The notes beneath the pieces are model-generated. The model had not been told where the DNA came from. It saw only the letters and a list, made by a program, of their open reading frames with translations, and made no database searches. The translations under genes were made by a program, and so were the position numbers. Positions 58,938 through 64,000 of a stretch of 64,000 nucleotides of DNA are shown here, piece after piece; the stretch's first letter is position 1, and every line of letters starts with the position of its first letter. Source of the stretch: Siderastrea radians (Eukaryota > Cnidaria > Anthozoa > Scleractinia > Rhizangiidae); contig OZ024890.1 in the NCBI GenBank assembly GCA_964017195.1, positions 52,096,341 to 52,160,340 of the forward strand, read 5' to 3'.

Positions 58938-61034
58938 TGAAATGCAGAAGGTTTCAAAAACAAAACACTTTCGTGGCACTCCACGCTGAAAACGTAAACA
59001 CGACTTCGAGGAAGAAATCACTGAAAACTCTGGCGCTCGCCTGAACAAAGTGGTTGTGAAAGTGACCTCAGCGAGTCCTGTAGTAGTGATAGTGAGTTTC
59101 AGGACTCTGTGGAAACTACATCGGAGAGAAAATTGGCAAATTCGACTCCCAGTACTAGCAGTGCTCCATACAGTGACTATGGCTCAGCGATAAGTTACCG
59201 TTTGGTTGAGCTTTCGAGTTTGATGCAAACCTTTGAGCAATTTCACAAATGCAGAGGCGGGAGGCTGGTCTATAATGATGAGCAAGCGAAAAGGTATGGG
59301 AACAGCTCCTTGATTAACATTGAGTGTACCAAGTGTAAGAAGAAAGTTCACCTCCCGACCTCTGCAAATTCAGGGGGAAACTGGAAAGCCCAGAGTGCTG
59401 TAGATATCAATTGTAGGATGGCATTTTCTGCTTGTGAAATGGGAGTTGGGCGCGAGGCAATTGTAGTTATGTTTGACATTTTGAACATGCCTCCACCTTG
59501 CCAGTCAAAAGCTTGGAATGATCATTCACAAGCTCTTTACAATGCTCACAAAGATGCTGTAGATGAAAAACTAGCAAAAGCACAAGCACATGTCCATGAA
59601 TTACATAGAAAAGAAAATTCTGATCTGAGTGTGGACGACACAATCAAAATTGCTGTTTCCTTTGATGGCACATGGTCTAAACGAGGATTTACATCCAACT
59701 TTGGTGTTGGATTCGTCATTTCTGCTGACTCTGGCCAAGTGCTAGACTATGGATTTGCCTCAAAGATTTGTGTGCCATGCAACAGACAAAAACAAAAACT
59801 TTCCGAAGAACCTGAAGAGTTTAGAGCCTGGTGTGCTTCTCACAGTCCTTATTGTACTGAGAATCACACTGGGTCCAGTGGGGCCATGGAAAAGGAGATT
59901 GCCAGGAGACTTTGGAGCAATTCACTCAGCTACAATCTGCGATATAAATTTATGATTTGTGACGGAGATAGCAAAGCCTACAATGGTGTCTGGGATATCT
60001 ATGGTTCCTGTGATGACTGCAGCAAGTGGGAAAATATGGATAAAAAAAGCAATGAATACGAGAAGTGGGTTGCCTGTGATGCTCATGAGAAGTGGAAAGA
60101 TGATCATGATCTTGGAAAAGCTGACTGTCCAAGGGTCATGAAACTTGACTGCATTAGACATGTGCAGAAACGAGCAGGAACTGCTCTTCGTGAACTAAGA
60201 AAAAAGACTGCTGGAAAGCTAAAAGATGGTCTACCCATTGGCGGGCGAAAACACAGGCTAACAGACAATTGCATTGACAAGCTTCAAGGCTATTATGGAA
60301 ATGCAATCAGAAGAAATGTTAAGTCTGGTGAAATCTCCTCTGAAGAAGCAGAACAGCGTATCAAAGCCATGCAAAATGACATCATGGCCGTCTTGTACCA
60401 CAGCTGCAATGTTCCAGAGAAAACAAGACACCAGTGCTGCCCTCCAGGAAAGGACTCCTGGCGTAAATTCAAAAGAACAGGCAAGTTTGAGAACAAAAAT
60501 CACCATTTGGATCCAGTGTTCTTAGAACTTCTAGAACCTGTTTTCAAACGACTTAGTGAGTAGTCCCTCCTCCGCCGATGCCTTCCGGGGTTCTCACAAA
60601 ACAGCAACGAGAGCATCAACAGCTTGGTGTGGTCGAGAGCTCCTAAACATAAATATAATGGGCCCCAGAGGATGGAAATGGCTGCTATGGGTGCAGTGTT
60701 GCAGTTTAATGAAGGTGCAAGTGGCAAGCATCTTGTCATGGAGAAGGCAGGAATTTCCCATGGGGAACTATCAGTCATCGGAAGTGCAAAGAAAGACCAA
60801 CAGCGAGTGCAACACTCAACGTTGAAGGCGTCCGCAAAGAAAAAACAAGGCAAAAAGGAAGATAAGACAAGTAAAAAAGAAGGCAGAAGAGGAGAGGAAG
60901 TCATTGGAAGGCACTACATACAGCAGGGAAGATTCAATGACATTAACTCACTGGACAACCACAGTTCCTCCAAAGATGATTTGCCACTCGCACAAGTTGC
61001 CAAGAAGAAATCTAAAAGATTAAGAAAGAAATGA
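58938..61034 (+). pseudogene. Mutator-like transposase, one in-frame TAG
   Basis: From ATG 59109 an open frame of 484 codons meets TAG at 60561-60563, then continues in the same frame to TGA at 61034. The first part has YRLVELSSLMQTF, then C-x2-C zinc ribbon (ECTKCKKKVHLP). The DDE-type core starts VSFDGTWSKRGFTSNFGVGFVIS, then CDGDSKAYN. This set is the Mutator-like (MULE) transposase family of animals. The region after the stop (NESINSLVWSRAPKHKYN) is the normal C-terminus. The first 50 codons before 59109 are in other frames (KHDFEEEITENSG at about 58990). A single nonsense base thus inactivates an otherwise long gene. Confidence 0.75.
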
Positions 61035-62329
61035 CCATAGTTTTAGTTTTATATGAAAGAAAGTGACTTGGTTTTGTTTATTTTGCTATAGTTAGGCATA
61101 ATGTCTGCAAAAGTCAATAAGAAATCAGCTGTAGTTACCTTTTTTATCTTTATAACATTTAAAAGGCTTTTCCGAAAAAATGCCTTTTTAGTGCCGCACG
61201 ACTTTTAAATAGTTATAACTTCTGAAGTATTTAACCAATTTTGCTGAAATTTTCAACATTTGTTTTTCAAAGATAAAGCAACAAATTAATGATGGCATTT
61301 TAGAGAAGGAGTCCTAGTTTCTGAGTTGTTGCTTTTTGTCTGTTTTTGGTTGCTATGGCAACAGGAACACTGCATTGTCAAAATCCCATCATTAGATTTT
61401 AGGTGTACCATTAAGCTTTTTAGAAAGGGTGCTTTTAATGCCCTAGAGTGATGCATTTTGGAGGAGACAGATTTTCAAGTAGGTATGGTGGGTGTGGCAC
61501 TTTGTATTTTTGTGCCCCCAGGTGTCCACCACATTCCAAATAAAGTCAGTGAAATTAGGTTCAAAATGTAGCTTGGTCTCTCTAGTTTCAAAAAATATAT
61601 AGTTTGTGAGGGTTTACAGTTTTAGTTTTTGAGATACAGCATTCCAACCATTGGTACCCAGATTTACGAAATTTCGGGTATATTGCCCCTTAATTAAAGC
61701 TAACTCACTTTTAATAAGTACTAAAACTACCAGGACACAATGCCATTGTAAATGTATTGTAAGTTGTCTCTGAGAAAAAAGAAAACTCAAGACAATGTCA
61801 TCTGATTCACTAAAGTGAATACTGATGAAACTTTATTTCAAAGAACTTCTAGGTGTAGCAATTCAGAATTAAAAAACTGTAATTTTCCTGATGTTGAATT
61901 ACATTTTCTTCCAGTCACTGACCATGTTGACAATTCTTGAAAATGTATTCACTGATGTGAATTTCAGAGGACAAATACATGTATATCATGTACATACGTC
62001 CGAAAAACATAGTATTCAATATGTTGTATAAAGACTCTTGTGAACTTTGTGGAGATGTTATTTCAATCACAGCTGCACTGCGTAAGTACAAGATGTAGTC
62101 TCCAAGCTAGTTTCCAGAGTGCTGAAACTGTGGTGAATAGATGCTCTAAAAGGTTTCATAGTACAGGCATTAAGTTTTAAATTTTCATTAAATCAAACCA
62201 ATGAATTTTGTGGCCTGGATGACAAAATTGTGAAGAATAGTTGCAAATTTGGGAATAAATACTTAATCAACTTTAAGTTTGTTTGTTATTTGATGTGCAA
62301 TAGATCCTAATATTAACTATTCTCACCAA
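61035..62329. other. AT-rich spacer
   Basis: No gene seen; TTTTTATC runs and AT-rich words only. Confidence 0.35.
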
Positions 62330-62560
62330 TTCCCAGAAATTCCTAGGAATTTTTTTCTCAGATTTTATTAAATTCTCTCAGATTCCTAGGAATTCCTAGG
62401 AATTTTTTCCAAGCTAATCTAAGACCATACAAAGCCTGGAATTCCTAGGAATTCCATGTTCCAATTACTGTGAAAATTCACACCTTCATTCCTAAGAATT
62501 CCTAGGAATTAGAATTCTTAGGAAAAAATTCCTAGGAATTATTAGGAAATTCCGAATAAA
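62330..62560. repeat. Second GGAATTCCTAGGAATTCC cluster
   Basis: AATTCCTAGGAATTCC-type palindromes repeat at least seven times, with the same motif as 28860-29145. An element family or a shared satellite is likely. Confidence 0.7.
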
Positions 62561-64000
62561 AAAACTGCCATCTAAAATCAGGATCTTTTCACAGTGAATT
62601 GAAATCCGGCTACATCCACGCCAATACGGCCAGTTTGGGCCTTCATTTACTTTCTTGGCCTTAAAAAATTAATAGCAGTTACATCTGACCGGTTATTTTG
62701 GTGTTGTTTGCTATTTTTCTCGTGAAATGTGCGAGACAATGCCAGGACTCTAAGCGGTTTATGCTCTCCTTTGCATGGCAGTACCAAAACAGTCAAGCTT
62801 TTGAAAGAAATCATTATTCAAGGACCTTCTTGGTTATCGCACTAGTCAAGCAAAAGATATCCAGTAGATTGAAATGCTGGTCAAGCTTATTTGCCGACAT
62901 TTTACTTCATTACAGAGCGCATTCTTCAGGTTCTTCACGCGCTGAAATGTTTTGGTCTTTAAATGTGATGACGCTGCACTCGCGCTGCAGTGCCGGTAGC
63001 AACGCTAAAGCAAAAGCTTCAAAGCCTTCGATGCCTAAGAACAACACTTTGACTTTTTCCATAAGCTATAAATCCCTGGAATTGCAGAAAAGGAGGAGAA
63101 AGAATGGTTTGCGAACAGAAACTTTGTAAATCAGATCTGTTCGCCGCAGTCAACACCTTAGCTAGCTGCAGTACGTTTTGTTTTCATGGCAATTCATGTA
63201 TTTTGAAAATTGAAATGAACATCCATCCTGTGCGATGATAACAAAGAAAATAACAGCTATTCATAAAAGAGTTTTCTCTATTTGAAAGGAATATGAAATG
63301 CTCTCGCTTTATCTAGTGCTAATTAAAACTAAATGCGGTTCGGGGGGATGCTCACAGCGAAACATTTATGCCCTCGATGCAATCGTCTTTTGTGTTTTAT
63401 GGCGATGGAAAAGTCAAGAATACCCAATTGAACAACATTCCAAACCTTTATGATTCTAGATTCGCTTGTAAATCATATTCCGCGAGCGCTCGCTGAATAT
63501 AGTTTGCTTTTGGGTACCCAGAGGACTGGGAGGCTGGCCGACTTACAAACACAAACATTCCTTGAGTCCTTGGTTTTTAGACAGCTGCCAAAATGCGCTG
63601 AAAATAATCAAAAGCCCTTTTACTGGCACTAAAATAACAAACAAGCGAAGAAATTTCAGCTTCACGCTACAATTTATATTTTTACCAGTTGAATTGTTGA
63701 CGTTTTGTCACGTTCGACGAGTAATTTGATCGCAAATTTCGGATCAAAACAATAACAAAGGCGTGCCTGACTAGGATCCTTTAAAGAAGGTGGTTCGATC
63801 CTCACAAGAGGTCAGACCAAAGGGAGTCTAATTCTGAGTCACGAAAAAGTTAACCTAAAGAATAAAACACCTTCAAGTATTTAAAATTGATGCTCTATCC
63901 AATTTGACTCCTGTCTGGCATGCTCTGTCACTATAGTGCTGAAAGTAGTTGCTGTTGCTTAAGGGTTGAACTTCAGTGATTTGACTGAGAAAACTTTGGT
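62561..64000. other. Spacer, no convincing gene
   Basis: A 143-codon frame (62698-63129) has mixed low-information sequence with many Ser, Arg and Lys, and no domain. The GGTTCGATCC word near 63791 is a T-arm-like string without the rest of a tRNA. Confidence 0.35.

Noticed and set aside
62698..63129. 143-codon open frame
   Set aside because: No domain, no splice context, composition like chance sequence.
63770..63800. tRNA gene
   Set aside because: Only a T-arm-like GGTTCGATCC word; no cloverleaf.

Overview
The window looks like nuclear DNA of an invertebrate animal, most likely a cnidarian (coral or anemone grade). This is an inference from AT-rich sequence, small genes with GT-AG introns, a tRNA-derived SINE, Penelope-type GIY-YIG fragments, BEL/Pao, LINE and Mutator-like remnants, and no bacterial operon signals outside one block. 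That block, 32796-54020, is the main content: a 21,225-bp Polinton/Maverick (adintovirus-like) element. It has inverted repeats of about 325 and 359 bp, termini that begin AG and end CT, and an exact 6-bp target-site duplication (GACAAC at 32790-32795 and 54021-54026).

Element layout. The left arm carries three tRNA genes (Trp-CCA, initiator Met-CAT, Leu-TAA) and a tRNA relic. Next come cargo genes: a small F-box-like protein (-), a Mos-like Ser/Thr kinase (+), and three related SLOG/Rossmann-like proteins (-). The replication and integration module is a double GRF zinc-finger protein, a chromodomain integrase, and further right a protein-primed-type family B DNA polymerase (-) and a DEDD-type exonuclease-like protein. 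The virion module (39.9-47.6 kb) has two paralogous possible penton/minor capsid proteins, small basic and hydrophobic core-like proteins, the double-jelly-roll major capsid protein, an adenain-type protease, the packaging ATPase, a two-transmembrane SLATT-like protein, and a phospholipase A2. Several genes are broken: polymerase (three frameshifts), integrase (in-frame TGA), kinase, second SLOG gene and second penton-like gene (one frameshift each). The copy is therefore a recent but decaying endogenous element, unless the indels are assembly errors.

The most unusual feature is a set of stem-loops just past the stop codons of the cargo genes. Each has a six-pair stem, a TTTA loop and a 3' ACCA flank, with stem bases that covary. 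They resemble the replication-dependent histone mRNA 3' stem-loop. Together with the tRNA genes, the Mos-like kinase, the three SLOG proteins and the SLATT-like protein, they suggest an element with an elaborate host-manipulation and expression layer.

Flanks. 0-2 kb: a decayed ULP1-type protease relic and a 160-bp palindromic MITE. 3.9-10.5 kb: a multi-exon host gene (+) encoding coiled coil plus a Tudor/SH3-like C-terminus. 9.4 kb: SINE. 10.8-11.5 kb: Penelope fragment between 99-bp inverted repeats. 13.3 and 14.8 kb: tandem repeats. 17.6-18.6 kb: Tc1/IS630-type transposase relic. 18.9-28.8 kb: nested transposons (BEL/Pao relic, a 2.84-kb TIR element, LINE tail, and a 3.04-kb TIR element with GATCTCGGCG-type subterminal arrays). 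30.3-31.0 kb: a two-exon secreted Cys-rich protein. The Polinton sits inside a multi-exon RING-containing gene or pseudogene (31.66-32.64 and 54.2-56.43 kb). 58.9-61.0 kb: a Mutator-like transposase with one in-frame stop.
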